Assembly: GCA_963929765.1 (NCBI GenBank) | Contig: CAWVKD010000049.1 | Location: 1 to 20,815 of the forward strand | DNA length: 20,815 nt | From: RGIG529 sp963929765 | GTDB taxonomy: Bacteria > Bacillota > Clostridia > Oscillospirales > Oscillospiraceae | Direction of reading: 5' to 3' | Shown: positions 7,653-15,940 of the stretch, in pieces | Position numbering within the stretch: position 1 is the first letter of the stretch | How the letters are laid out: each line of letters opens with the position of its first letter | Notes under the pieces: generated by a model | The model's input: the letters and a program-made list of their open reading frames with translations, nothing else | Database searches by the model: none | Told to the model about the DNA's origin: nothing | Position numbers and translations under genes: made by a program

Positions 7653-10154
7653 TTATGATTGAATTACTTCAGATCCATTGAGTTCGTCTTTATTTTCCTT
7701 TATTTTTAAAACTACTTTTCCATTTTCCGCTGTAGCAATAACTGTTCCCCCTTCTTTCAGTGTGCCATCCAACATTTTTTCTGCTAGTGCATCTTCCACC
7801 GTTTTCTGTATCTCTCGTCTTAACGGTCTTGCACCATATACTTTATCAAAACCTGCATTAGCAATAAGGTCTAAAGCTGCATCTTCCATTTGGAAAGTAT
7901 ACCCTAAATCTTCGATTCGTTTTGCCACAATTTGGAGCATCCGTTTTGCGATTTCCCGGATGTCTTCCTTGCTTAACGGATGGAATACAATAACATCATC
8001 AATGCGGTTTAAAAATTCAGGTCGGAATGTCTTTTTAAGATCCCCCATCACAGCAGAACGAACGGCTTCATAGTCCTCTTTTTCTTCACTTTCTGACGCA
8101 ACAGAAAATCCCAGTTTTCGGCTTTTTTCCGTGATATTCCGGGCTCCTACATTGGATGTCATAACAATTACTGTGTTTTTAAAATCCACCTTGTGACCTT
8201 GCGCATCGGTTAAAACACCATCTTCCATTATTTGAAGCAACAAATTAAATACGTCTTCATTTGCTTTTTCAATTTCATCAAATAATACAACAGAATACGG
8301 CTTGCGACGCACACGCTCTGAAAGTTGTCCACCTTCGTCATAACCTACATATCCTGGTGGTGAACCGATAAGGCGTGACACAGTATGACGTTCCATATAT
8401 TCTGACATATCGATGCGGATCATAGCATTTTCATCGCCAAACATGGCCTCTGCCAATGCCTTGCATAATTCTGTCTTTCCAACTCCTGTTGGACCCAATA
8501 ACAAGAAGGATCCAATAGGACGTTTAGGATCTTTAAGCCCAACCCGACTGCGACGTATAGCGCGTGCTACAGCAGAAACAGCTTCATCTTGCCCCACCAA
8601 ACGTTGATGCAGAACATCTTCCAAGCGCAGCAACCGCTGTGCTTCCGTTTCGGTTAATGTTGTAACAGGAATTCCAGTCCAGCCAGCAACTACATCGGCT
8701 ACATCGTGTTCTGTTACAACATTTTTCATTTCGCTTTGGCTGCTTTTCCAATGTTCTCGTTGTGCTTCCACTGTTTTGCGCAATTCCTTTTCTTTGTCGC
8801 GCAGTGCTGCTGCTTTTTCAAATTCCTGGGCACGAACGGCTTCTTCTTTTTCTTGGGATAGACGTTTGATTTTTTCCTCCATCTCTTTCAAATCAGGAGG
8901 TGTGGTTAGTTGACGCATTCTAACACGAGACGCTGCCTCATCAATCAAATCGATGGCTTTATCCGGCAGGAATCGATCTCCTATATACCGATGAGACATA
9001 TTAACTGCTGCGTTAATTGCTTCATCTGTGATGCGTAGTTTATGATGTGCCTCATATCGATCTCGAAGACCCTTTAGAATTTCAACAGATTCCTGAGGGG
9101 AAGGCTCTCCTACATTAACAGGCTGGAACCTCCGCTCTAATGCTGCATCTTTTTCAATGTATTTTCGATATTCATTTAATGTTGTGGCGCCAATTACCTG
9201 AATCTCCCCGCGGGACAAAGCAGGTTTTAAAATGTTGGCAGCATCTACTGCGCCTTCCGCTGCACCTGCGCCGATGATAGTATGCAGCTCATCGATAAAC
9301 AAGATAATATTCCCAGCCTTTTTGATTTCTTCCATTGCTGCTTTGATCCGTTCTTCAAATTCACCTCGATATTTGGTACCTGCTACCATACCAGACAAAT
9401 CCAAAGAAAGTATCCGTTTGTCTAAAAGCGTATCTGGCACATCTCCAGCAACAATTTTTTGAGCCAATCCTTCTGCAATTGCAGTTTTACCAACACCAGG
9501 TTCCCCAATAAGGACTGGGTTGTTTTTTGTACGGCGAGATAGGATCTGGATAACACGTTGTACCTCTTCCGCTCTCCCTATGACTGGATCCAAAGCGCCT
9601 TCGGCAGCTTCTTTAGTTAAATCCTTAGTAAATTGATTCAATGTCTTATGGTCAACCGATGGTTCCTTTGTGGCTTTTCCTCCCTTTGATACAGCTGGGG
9701 CGTCATTCCCACTACCAGCCGCACCGATGGCGTGGATCACATCGCCATACATTTGACGTAAATCTACACCAGCAGAAAGGAGAATTCGTACAGCAACACC
9801 TTCTCCCTCACGCAAAATGCCTAAAAGTAGATGCTCTGTTCCAACATAATGGTGACCCATACGTCCCGCTTCCGCCATGGCAATTTCAATGACACGTTTG
9901 GTGCGAGGGGTTAACCCTTGAGAAGGAGTTCCCCCTTTTGTTCCTATACCTACCATCCCTGCAATAGCCTGTGCAATAGCTTCTGGTCCCAATCCTGCAC
10001 GATGGAGCACTTTAGATGCCACTCCCTCTCCTTCTCGACACAGACCATAAAGCAGATGTTCGCTACCTACATATCCATGTCCAAGTTCTGATGCGCACTC
10101 ATGAGCAAAGCGTAATGCTGTTTGCGCCCGTTCTGTAAAACGATTTTCATTCAT
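7653..10154 (-). CDS. clpC: ATP-dependent Clp protease ATPase subunit ClpC
   Basis: An 833-aa Hsp100 unfoldase that feeds ClpP and, with McsB, takes arginine-phosphorylated proteins. Two Clp-N repeats span about residues 3-60 and 80-145. The first AAA+ domain has Walker A GEPGVGKT (217-224) and Walker B ILFIDE (284-289). The middle domain has a UVR-like segment about 425-460. The second AAA+ domain has Walker A GPTGVGKT (554-561) and Walker B VVLFDE (622-627). The middle domain of this size marks ClpC and not ClpB or ClpE. The start is supported by GAAGGTGAT. It is the last gene of ctsR-mcsA-mcsB-clpC, separated from mcsB by 78 bp containing a hairpin. Control by CtsR from the upstream operon promoter is expected. 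Confidence 0.97.
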   Translation of the reverse strand: MNENRFTERAQTALRFAHECASELGHGYVGSEHLLYGLCREGEGVASKVLHRAGLGPEAIAQAIAGMVGIGTKGGTPSQGLTPRTKRVIEIAMAEAGRMGHHYVGTEHLLLGILREGEGVAVRILLSAGVDLRQMYGDVIHAIGAAGSGNDAPAVSKGGKATKEPSVDHKTLNQFTKDLTKEAAEGALDPVIGRAEEVQRVIQILSRRTKNNPVLIGEPGVGKTAIAEGLAQKIVAGDVPDTLLDKRILSLDLSGMVAGTKYRGEFEERIKAAMEEIKKAGNIILFIDELHTIIGAGAAEGAVDAANILKPALSRGEIQVIGATTLNEYRKYIEKDAALERRFQPVNVGEPSPQESVEILKGLRDRYEAHHKLRITDEAINAAVNMSHRYIGDRFLPDKAIDLIDEAASRVRMRQLTTPPDLKEMEEKIKRLSQEKEEAVRAQEFEKAAALRDKEKELRKTVEAQREHWKSSQSEMKNVVTEHDVADVVAGWTGIPVTTLTETEAQRLLRLEDVLHQRLVGQDEAVSAVARAIRRSRVGLKDPKRPIGSFLLLGPTGVGKTELCKALAEAMFGDENAMIRIDMSEYMERHTVSRLIGSPPGYVGYDEGGQLSERVRRKPYSVVLFDEIEKANEDVFNLLLQIMEDGVLTDAQGHKVDFKNTVIVMTSNVGARNITEKSRKLGFSVASESEEKEDYEAVRSAVMGDLKKTFRPEFLNRIDDVIVFHPLSKEDIREIAKRMLQIVAKRIEDLGYTFQMEDAALDLIANAGFDKVYGARPLRREIQKTVEDALAEKMLDGTLKEGGTVIATAENGKVVLKIKENKDELNGSEVIQS

Positions 10155-10219
10155 AGTATCACCTTCTTTGGATTTCTTTCGTGTTCAATGTGCTTTCCAA
10201 GCTAAATGGTTAATCGCAT

Positions 10220-10253
10220 GTATTACCTTTGACTATTGTATCAAAGGTAATAC
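10220..10253 (-). promoter_or_regulatory. Stem-loop spanning the mcsB stop codon
   Basis: Perfect 13-bp arms (10220-10232 and 10241-10253) enclose an 8-nt loop that contains the mcsB stop codon. No U-tract follows in the direction of transcription, so it is unlikely to be a full terminator. It could be an attenuator, RNA-processing site or stability element between mcsB and clpC. Confidence 0.5.
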
Positions 10254-11255
10254 TGCTTTTTTGGCGATTTGACGCGCCATTTCTGCACGCATTTGATCTA
10301 CATTTAAATCATTTCTTTTCTTCTCTGCTCGAGATACTAGACATCCAGGTTGCATTTCAAAAAGAAAACGGTTTAGTTCGGCCATTGAGATACCTTTCAA
10401 ACATCCGCAAGCAAGCCCCAGACGCACATGAGAGCAAAGTTCCATTGCCTCTGGTTGAGGTAAAATTTGTGCTGTTGCAAGCAAACCAGCTGCTCTTTGG
10501 CAACGATCTTTCAAACGATGAGGATATAATTTTTGATATTGTTGCCGTAGTTCCTTCTCTTTGTTCAAGATACTACCTACAACTTGTTCCAAACGCGAAA
10601 CAATTTCTTCCTCGGTAATACCTAGTGTTACTTGATTAGAAATTTGATACAAATCCCCTTGTGCAGCTGTTCCCTCTCCATATAGACCACGGATAATAAA
10701 GCCTAGTTTATTGAGACTTGCCATAAGATCTCGGATAGCTCCTTGCTCTGTTAGCATGGGAAGATGTACCATAACACCAGCTCGTAAACCCGTTCCTAAG
10801 TTGGTCGGGCATTTGGTGAGATAACCTAGTTTCCTATCGAAGGCATATGGGGATACTTGCTCCAATACTCGATCTACTTCCAAAGCATGTTTTAATGCAA
10901 CCCTTGGAGCAAATCCTGCACACAATGCCTGGATACGGATGTGGTCTTCTTCTCCTACCATAATGCTGATGCTTTCATCTTCCGATAATAACACACCCCT
11001 TGGTCCAGTTGCAGATAAAAGCTCTCTGGAAATCAAGTGCCGTTCTACCAGAGCACTGGCATTCATAGGAGACATGGAATTCACTGGGAGACAAGTATAG
11101 TCATATAAGGCGTTTTTTGCCAAATCAAATACAGATTGCTCCTCCCGCTCTGTCATATGTCCCGGAAAAGGATATTCTAAAAAATTGCGTGCTAAGCGGG
11201 CACGGCTGGAAACAACAATTTCTCCTTGCATTCCTAATTGATCGTAGAAACTCAT
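10233..11255 (-). CDS. mcsB: Protein-arginine kinase McsB
   Basis: A 340-aa guanidino-phosphotransferase-fold kinase that phosphorylates arginines, tagging proteins for ClpCP and inactivating CtsR under stress. The nucleotide-binding SSRARLARN is at 16-24 and ERHLISREL at 71-79. The catalytic loop CPTNLGTGLRAG has its active-site cysteine at 149. The length is slightly below Bacillus McsB. The start overlaps the mcsA stop as ATGA (11252-11255), indicating translational coupling with its activator McsA. Confidence 0.96.
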   Translation of the reverse strand: MSFYDQLGMQGEIVVSSRARLARNFLEYPFPGHMTEREEQSVFDLAKNALYDYTCLPVNSMSPMNASALVERHLISRELLSATGPRGVLLSEDESISIMVGEEDHIRIQALCAGFAPRVALKHALEVDRVLEQVSPYAFDRKLGYLTKCPTNLGTGLRAGVMVHLPMLTEQGAIRDLMASLNKLGFIIRGLYGEGTAAQGDLYQISNQVTLGITEEEIVSRLEQVVGSILNKEKELRQQYQKLYPHRLKDRCQRAAGLLATAQILPQPEAMELCSHVRLGLACGCLKGISMAELNRFLFEMQPGCLVSRAEKKRNDLNVDQMRAEMARQIAKKAVLPLIQ

Positions 11256-11743
11256 TTTCCACCCCCTCCTTTCAATGCGCGGATTTCGTCTCGATAAACT
11301 GCGGCCTGTTCATAGTTTTGCTCTTCTACTGCTGCGTCTAATTGTGCCTGTAGGCGGGCAATGATCCCTTCTGTTTCTTGTGCTGCAGCTTCTTTTAGAG
11401 GGATGCGTCCGACATGAACGACTGTACCGTGAATCTTTTGAACATATGGCAATAAGCGCTCGGAAAAAGTATGATAACATTCTGCACATCCTACTTTTCC
11501 GCTGCCTTGGATTTCTCTCCATGTACTACCACATCGTGGACAGACCGCTTCTAACTCCTTTTTTTGGGCCGTTGTATTTAAAAAATCAGAAAATAGTTGA
11601 TCAAAAGATAGTCCTGTATCTTTTGTTTCATAACCCAATTGTTTGGCGCAAGCAGCACAAAGATATCGTTCGATTTGATGATCTCCAATGGTTATAGTAT
11701 ATTGATATTCAGCTTCATTGTTGCCGCAATGTTGACATTTCAT
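11252..11743 (-). CDS. mcsA: McsA, zinc-binding activator of McsB
   Basis: A 163-aa adaptor with paired cysteines at the N terminus (C-x2-C at 3 and 6, C-x2-C at 29 and 32) and a second group (CPRCG near 68, CAEC near 85), consistent with zinc binding. A C-terminal UVR motif (LDAAVEEQNYEQAAVYRDEI) follows, the segment family members share with ClpC and UvrB. It activates McsB and modulates CtsR. The frame is open 9 codons upstream, but the ATG at 11743 follows AAAGGAGG and overlaps the ctsR stop as ATGA, so I take it as the start. Confidence 0.94.
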   Translation of the reverse strand: MKCQHCGNNEAEYQYTITIGDHQIERYLCAACAKQLGYETKDTGLSFDQLFSDFLNTTAQKKELEAVCPRCGSTWREIQGSGKVGCAECYHTFSERLLPYVQKIHGTVVHVGRIPLKEAAAQETEGIIARLQAQLDAAVEEQNYEQAAVYRDEIRALKGGGGK

Positions 11744-12216
11744 TCCGCTTTGCCCTCCTTTGGCATGCAAACAATTTGTAATAGCATTTGCTTAAAAATA
11801 CTGGCACGTAACATATCTTTTGTTTCAGAGTGAGATGGTCGCAATGCTGCTTCCGAAGTAGCTGCCTCTATCATACGCGCCTGTTCTATGGTTAAGACCC
11901 CAGTCGCTTGTAAATTGGCAACAATGGCACGAGTCGACAATGGATCAATAGAATTTCCAATACTGCCTAATACATGTGTTACCATGGTGTTGCAATCGTT
12001 AGACACTTGCATCACGCGAATATATCCTCCCCCTCCTCTTCGGCTTTCTACAAAATAACCTCGTTCTGGGGAAAAACGGGTCGCAATGACATAATTGATC
12101 TGACTGGGAGCACAATGAAATTGTTTTGCCATTTCACTTCTGCTTAACTCCGCAACACCATCCATTTTTTCAAGTGTCTCTCGAATAAAGCAGGCAATTA
12201 AATCTGTGATTTTCAT
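11740..12216 (-). CDS. ctsR: Transcriptional repressor CtsR
   Basis: A 158-aa dimeric winged-helix repressor of class III heat-shock genes. The HTH region lies in the first 60 residues (LSRSEMAKQFHCAPSQINYVI), and the diagnostic glycine-rich wing RRGGGGYIR is at 59-67. The C-terminal domain is the target of McsB and ClpC. The ATG at 12228 lies within the ribosome binding site GGAGGGG, so the ATG at 12216 five bases after it is the likely start. It heads the operon, and two matching operator boxes overlap its own promoter, so autoregulation is expected. Confidence 0.95.
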   Translation of the reverse strand: MKITDLIACFIRETLEKMDGVAELSRSEMAKQFHCAPSQINYVIATRFSPERGYFVESRRGGGGYIRVMQVSNDCNTMVTHVLGSIGNSIDPLSTRAIVANLQATGVLTIEQARMIEAATSEAALRPSHSETKDMLRASIFKQMLLQIVCMPKEGKAE

Positions 12217-12248
12217 ATGCCCCTCCATAATCTTTTTATTTTAACATA

Positions 12249-12277
12249 AGTATACCTTAAAGGTCAGAGAAGGTCAA
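12249..12277 (-). promoter_or_regulatory. Clp operon promoter
   Basis: On the minus strand TTGACC (12272-12277) and TATACT (12249-12254) are exactly 17 bp apart. The -35 is itself part of a CtsR box. Confidence 0.8.
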
Positions 12278-12319
12278 ATATGTTAATTGGCTTCTTTTTA
12301 CCTTCTCTGACCTTTAAGG
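12255..12319. promoter_or_regulatory. Two inverted CtsR operator boxes
   Basis: CtsR recognises a direct heptad repeat of GGTCAAA type. On the plus strand 12261-12277 reads AAGGTCAGAGAAGGTCAA-like, i.e. two heptads in tandem. A second copy lies on the minus strand at about 12300-12315. The two sit in perfect 20-bp inverted arms (12255-12274 and 12300-12319) separated by 25 bp. The first box fills the -35 to -10 region of the clp promoter, an ideal repression site. Confidence 0.8.
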
Positions 12320-12333
12320 CAATCTGACAAAGT

Positions 12334-12525
12334 TTAAATCGTCCAATCTTTCTTGTTCTCTTTTTTCCGCTTGTTTTCTTTTGCCTTCAATGCTGTCCAT
12401 TCTTCGCGTTTTAGCCCTGCATAACGATGAAGATGAAACATAGAGGAAGGTGCACCCTCTAAGTCTGGTGTAAGGCTTCCAAAGATTTCTGTTGTTTCAT
12501 TTTGTTTGTGTTTCTTTCGTTTCAT
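12334..12525 (-). CDS. Small lysine-rich hypothetical protein
   Basis: A 63-aa ORF that I do not recognise. It is unusually basic at both ends (MKRKKHKQ at the start, KENKRKKENKKDW at the end) with a central part (GSLTPDLEGAPSSMFHLHRYAGLKREEW) free of obvious motifs, cysteines or a membrane segment. A strong AGGAGGG lies 8 bases before the ATG, the best argument that it is real. It sits directly upstream of the CtsR boxes on the clp-operon strand and is divergent from the ferredoxin gene. Its basic ends may suggest nucleic-acid or ribosome contact, but this is speculation. Confidence 0.6.
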   Translation of the reverse strand: MKRKKHKQNETTEIFGSLTPDLEGAPSSMFHLHRYAGLKREEWTALKAKENKRKKENKKDWTI

Positions 12526-12602
12526 TTTTAATCCCTCCTGATGACTTTTTTATATTTTGCAAAGAATCATAAAAATATGTTCTACAGAATAGAAAAATGG
12601 GA

Positions 12603-12630
12603 TTGCATTTTTGAAATTTCGTGGTAGAAT
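12603..12630 (+). promoter_or_regulatory. Ferredoxin promoter (extended -10)
   Basis: TTGCAT at 12603-12608, 16 bp, TAGAAT at 12625-12630 preceded by TGG (extended -10). It lies about 33 bp before the ferredoxin start. Confidence 0.6.
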
Positions 12631-12662
12631 AACAATTGATCAAATAATGGAGGTGTTCTCAA

Positions 12663-12833
12663 ATGGCTCATGTAATCGGAAATGAATGTGTCAGCTGTGG
12701 CGCATGTGAAAGCGAATGCCCTGTAGGTTGCATTTCTGCTGGTGATGGCAAGTATGTCATCGACGCTAATCAGTGCGTTGACTGCGGATCTTGCGCTAGC
12801 GTCTGCCCCATGGGTGCTATTAAGCAAGGCTAA
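12663..12833 (+). CDS. 2x[4Fe-4S] ferredoxin
   Basis: A 56-aa clostridial-type bacterial ferredoxin, a low-potential electron carrier in the cytoplasm. It has two C-x2-C-x2-C-x3-C-P clusters: Cys9, 12, 15, 19 and Cys38, 41, 44, 48. The protein is acidic and of normal length (55-60 residues). GGAGGTG lies just upstream of the ATG. It is monocistronic, with its own promoter and a strong terminator. Partners in anaerobes usually include pyruvate:ferredoxin oxidoreductase and hydrogenases, none of which is in the window. Confidence 0.95.
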   Translation: MAHVIGNECVSCGACESECPVGCISAGDGKYVIDANQCVDCGSCASVCPMGAIKQG

Positions 12834-12847
12834 TCATTCATACCTAA

Positions 12848-12891
12848 CAAAAAACAACCACGAAAGAAAATTCTTTCGTGGTTGTTTTTTG
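12848..12891. terminator. Bidirectional terminator between ferredoxin gene and folD
   Basis: Perfect 21-bp arms (12848-12868 and 12871-12891) with a 2-nt centre. The outer part of the stem is A-rich on one side and T-rich on the other, giving a U-run in both directions. It lies 15 bp after the ferredoxin stop and 5 bp after the folD stop. Confidence 0.85.
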
Positions 12892-12895
12892 CTTT

Positions 12896-13738
12896 TTATT
12901 TTTCCAAATGTAAACGTGCTGCAGTTAATGTATTTTCCAAAAGCATAACACGTGTCATAGGACCTACACCACCTGGTACTGGTGTGATGTAGGATGCTTT
13001 GGGTTCTACCTCAGAAAATACCACATCGCCACAAAACTTTCCATTTTCATCTCGATTCATAGCAACATCCACTACCACAGCGCCTTCTTTTACCATTTCC
13101 CCGGTAATCAGACCGGGGTGTCCCACAGCAGACACCAGAATGTCCGCTTCTCTTGTTATCTCTGCCAAGTTTGGCGTATGAGAATGACAGATCGTCACTG
13201 TACCATTACGACGCAGTAGCAAAAGCGCCATTGGTTTTCCGACAATATTCGAGCGTCCAACTACAACACAATGCTTTCCTTCTAAATCAATGGAATAATT
13301 ATCTAGTAGTGAAATAATGCCAGCAGGTGTACAAGGTAAAAAAGTGGGATGACCTGTGGTGATTTGCCCTACGTTAAACGGGTGAAATGCATCCACATCT
13401 TTGGAAGGATCAATTGCGGCAATTACTTTTTCTTCGGAAATTCCGGGAGGTAATGGGAGTTGAACCAAAATACCATCTATATACTCTCTTTGGTTCAATT
13501 CTTCCAAAAGAGAAAGCAGTTCCTCTTCTTTGATGGTGGCCGGTAAGGTGTGTTCCTCACTTCGAATACCACATTCTGTACAGTCTTTTCGCTTGTTGGT
13601 AACGTACAGTCGGGATGCAGGATCATCTCCAACCAGAACAACCGCCAAGCCAGGTGCACGTTTCATGGTTGCTGCTTTTGTAGCAATGCGTGCTTTTAAA
13701 TTTTTGGCCACTACACGACCATCCATAATGATTGCCAT
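12896..13738 (-). CDS. folD: Bifunctional methylene-THF dehydrogenase/methenyl-THF cyclohydrolase
   Basis: A 280-aa enzyme that converts 5,10-methylene-THF to 10-formyl-THF through methenyl-THF, with NADP(H), feeding purine and formyl-Met synthesis. Visible are the catalytic YVTNKRKDC segment (Tyr45, Lys49), GILVQLPLP (89-97), DVDAFHP (114-120), PCTPAGII, and the nucleotide-binding loop GRSNIVGKP (161-169). The final PGGVGPMTRVML is also typical. Size is normal. AAAGGA lies upstream of the ATG. It is the last gene of the leftward operon, 52 bp after lgt, and ends at a strong terminator. Confidence 0.96.
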   Translation of the reverse strand: MAIIMDGRVVAKNLKARIATKAATMKRAPGLAVVLVGDDPASRLYVTNKRKDCTECGIRSEEHTLPATIKEEELLSLLEELNQREYIDGILVQLPLPPGISEEKVIAAIDPSKDVDAFHPFNVGQITTGHPTFLPCTPAGIISLLDNYSIDLEGKHCVVVGRSNIVGKPMALLLLRRNGTVTICHSHTPNLAEITREADILVSAVGHPGLITGEMVKEGAVVVDVAMNRDENGKFCGDVVFSEVEPKASYITPVPGGVGPMTRVMLLENTLTAARLHLEK

Positions 13739-13790
13739 ATTTTTGATTCCTTTCTTTGTTTTGTGAGTCTTTTTTATATTTATTGTCTTT

Positions 13791-14666
13791 TCATTTTACT
13801 TTGACTCGATTAACATACAGTTCATTAGGTGTATGTTTTCGGAAAGCTAATTGATATATCAGAATACCCAGTGCAACAAAGCATGACACAATGGCTAACA
13901 TTTGAGAGGTACGAATGGGAGCACCAAAAAATGTCAGGCCAAAAAAATAAAGACTATCTGTTCTTAACCCTTCAATGATGGCACGACCAATGCCATACCA
14001 AACAACATACATCAAAAAAATTTGTCCATCGAATTTTCGACCAATCTTTTTGACAAACCAGAAAAGCAATAGAAAACCAAGTATATTCCACAGAGATTCA
14101 TAAAGAAATGTTGGATGTACTTCCATATAATCTGGGGCATATATTCCCATTCTCCATGGCAGAGTCGTTTCACCACCAAATGCTTCTCGATTAATGAAAT
14201 TACCCCAACGTCCAACTGCTTGTCCAATGAGCAAACCAAAACATCCCAGGTCACATAGAGCGCCAAATCCTATTTTTTTCACTCTGCAGACCACCCAAGT
14301 CGTACACAAAGCAGCAATGATTCCACCATAGATGGCAAGCCCACCATCCCAAATGGCAATCATTTTCCCGAAATCTGGTTTGAATACTCCATTTACCTCT
14401 GTCTGAAATTGGGAAAAATAAAAGATAATATAATATATTCGTGCACCAATTATGGAGAGCGGAACTGCAAAGATAAGAACATCAATTAAGTCGTCTCCTG
14501 TAATTCCATACATTTTTGCTTGCTTGGAACAAAACAGAACTGCTAACAAAAAGCCAAAAGCAATGATGATACCGTACCAGTATACTTCTTTTCCAAAAAT
14601 GGTAAAAGCCACTCGGCTCGGATTGCATTCAATGCCAAGTCCTGGAAAAGTAATGGGCGTATTCAT
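13791..14666 (-). CDS. lgt: Prolipoprotein diacylglyceryl transferase
   Basis: A 291-aa polytopic membrane enzyme that transfers diacylglycerol from phosphatidylglycerol to the lipobox cysteine of prolipoproteins. The signature GRWGNFINREAFGG is at 152-165, with the conserved GGLAIYGG at 109-116 and several hydrophobic membrane segments. The frame is open 26 codons upstream, but the ATG at 14666 follows AAAGGGG and overlaps the stop of the M16 peptidase gene as ATGA, so it is the likely start. A substrate candidate is encoded at 6872-7471. Confidence 0.95.
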   Translation of the reverse strand: MNTPITFPGLGIECNPSRVAFTIFGKEVYWYGIIIAFGFLLAVLFCSKQAKMYGITGDDLIDVLIFAVPLSIIGARIYYIIFYFSQFQTEVNGVFKPDFGKMIAIWDGGLAIYGGIIAALCTTWVVCRVKKIGFGALCDLGCFGLLIGQAVGRWGNFINREAFGGETTLPWRMGIYAPDYMEVHPTFLYESLWNILGFLLLFWFVKKIGRKFDGQIFLMYVVWYGIGRAIIEGLRTDSLYFFGLTFFGAPIRTSQMLAIVSCFVALGILIYQLAFRKHTPNELYVNRVKVK

Positions 14667-15940
14667 TTTCTTTCCCCTTTCCATCCAATAGGATAAATAA
14701 TGGAGAGTGCAGACTTTTCGGGCGCTAGTGCAGATTGTATCCATCGCTCTATATCGGCAGCTGTTATGGTTTCATATACTTGTGGAAAATGCAACACTTC
14801 CATTTGGCGAAAATATCCTTCTGCTAAGGAGATACATAACAGTTCCAACGAATCTAGATTTTGCACCCGTTTTCCAAATGATGCCTTTTTCAAGCGTTCA
14901 AATAAAGATTCATCTAATCCGTTTTTTAGAATATCTTCTCGCTTTTGAAAAATCGCATGTACCACAGCATCTGGATTTTTACTTTCCCCACCTAAAACAG
15001 AATAACTGCATCCTGGATATCGCTCAAAACCATATCCAAACTGTTTATCGATTAGTCCCTGCTCATAAAGGGAAGCATAAAGGGGACTCGATTTCCCGCA
15101 TAACAATGCCATGGAGAGTTCTGCTTGAATTTCTTCTAAAAGTGGGTTTTCCGTCTTTTCTTCTCCTTTAAAACCCAACAAAAATTGAGGAGCAGACACT
15201 TCCATCTCTCTTTCTGCACGAGTATGATTGGGTGACAATGGTTCTTCCCAGTGATCCTGATGGAGCAATGTCCCCGTTTCCTGTTGAAGTTTTTGTGCAT
15301 ATCCCACCACTTTTTCCGGTGAAATATCTCCGGCCACACAAAGAACCATGTTATCTAAATGGTAAAATGCCTTATGACACGTATAAAGGCACTCTGGTGT
15401 TAAATGTGCAATACTTTCTACGGTTCCAATTACACGGTCTTTAATAGGATGCTTTTCGTATAGACATTCCATTAATTGATAATATACCTGGGTATCGGGA
15501 TCATCCGTCCCCATCTCAATCTCTTGTTGGATAATACCTTGTTCTTTTTGCACGCTTTCTTGCGTAAAGTATGGCTCAGAAACAAATCGTAACAACAGGT
15601 CAAGATTTTCGTAAAAATGATCCGTACATTCGAAATAATATGCAGTCATAGAAGGACTGGTAAAGGCATTTGAGATTGCACCACCAGCAGCTAACTGTAA
15701 ATCGGCACTCCCATTCGGTGTGTCAAATAATTTGTGCTCAAGAAAATGAGCAGTTCCAGCAGGGATTTTTTTTGTTTCCCCATTCCACTGATAGGCTAAA
15801 TCGTTTCCTCCATAATGAGTTGCAAAAAAAGCAAACTGCTTGGCAAATCCTGGGCGTGGAACAACATATACTTGCAGCCCGTTGGCAAGTCGTGTTTCAT
15901 ATACTGTCTCTCCTACTGTTTTAAAATGCTTTGTTGTCAT
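14663..15940 (-). CDS. ymfH: M16 family zinc peptidase, YmfH type
   Basis: A 425-aa M16B peptidase and the catalytic member of a pair. The inverted zinc motif H-F-L-E-H is at 65-69, and a third ligand glutamate lies in QQEIEMGTDDPD near 140. Homologues form a heterodimer with the inactive partner encoded just upstream; the family is labelled as associated with EF-P modification in databases because of ymf-locus linkage, but the substrate is not established. The start has AAGAGGAA upstream and overlaps the ymfF end by 20 nt, so the two subunits are probably translationally coupled. Confidence 0.9.
   Translation of the reverse strand: MTTKHFKTVGETVYETRLANGLQVYVVPRPGFAKQFAFFATHYGGNDLAYQWNGETKKIPAGTAHFLEHKLFDTPNGSADLQLAAGGAISNAFTSPSMTAYYFECTDHFYENLDLLLRFVSEPYFTQESVQKEQGIIQQEIEMGTDDPDTQVYYQLMECLYEKHPIKDRVIGTVESIAHLTPECLYTCHKAFYHLDNMVLCVAGDISPEKVVGYAQKLQQETGTLLHQDHWEEPLSPNHTRAEREMEVSAPQFLLGFKGEEKTENPLLEEIQAELSMALLCGKSSPLYASLYEQGLIDKQFGYGFERYPGCSYSVLGGESKNPDAVVHAIFQKREDILKNGLDESLFERLKKASFGKRVQNLDSLELLCISLAEGYFRQMEVLHFPQVYETITAADIERWIQSALAPEKSALSIIYPIGWKGERK

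Noticed and set aside
10229..10618. 129-aa plus-strand ORF
   Set aside because: It is a shadow of mcsB, which has clear kinase motifs on the opposite strand.
12217..12228. Earlier ATG for ctsR
   Set aside because: It lies within the Shine-Dalgarno sequence itself and would have none of its own.
12582..12827. 81-aa minus-strand ORF
   Set aside because: It is antisense to the ferredoxin gene, whose two cysteine clusters are unmistakable.
14667..14744. N-terminal extension of lgt
   Set aside because: It overlaps the M16 peptidase gene by 80 nt; the ATG at 14666 has its own ribosome binding site and the usual ATGA overlap.
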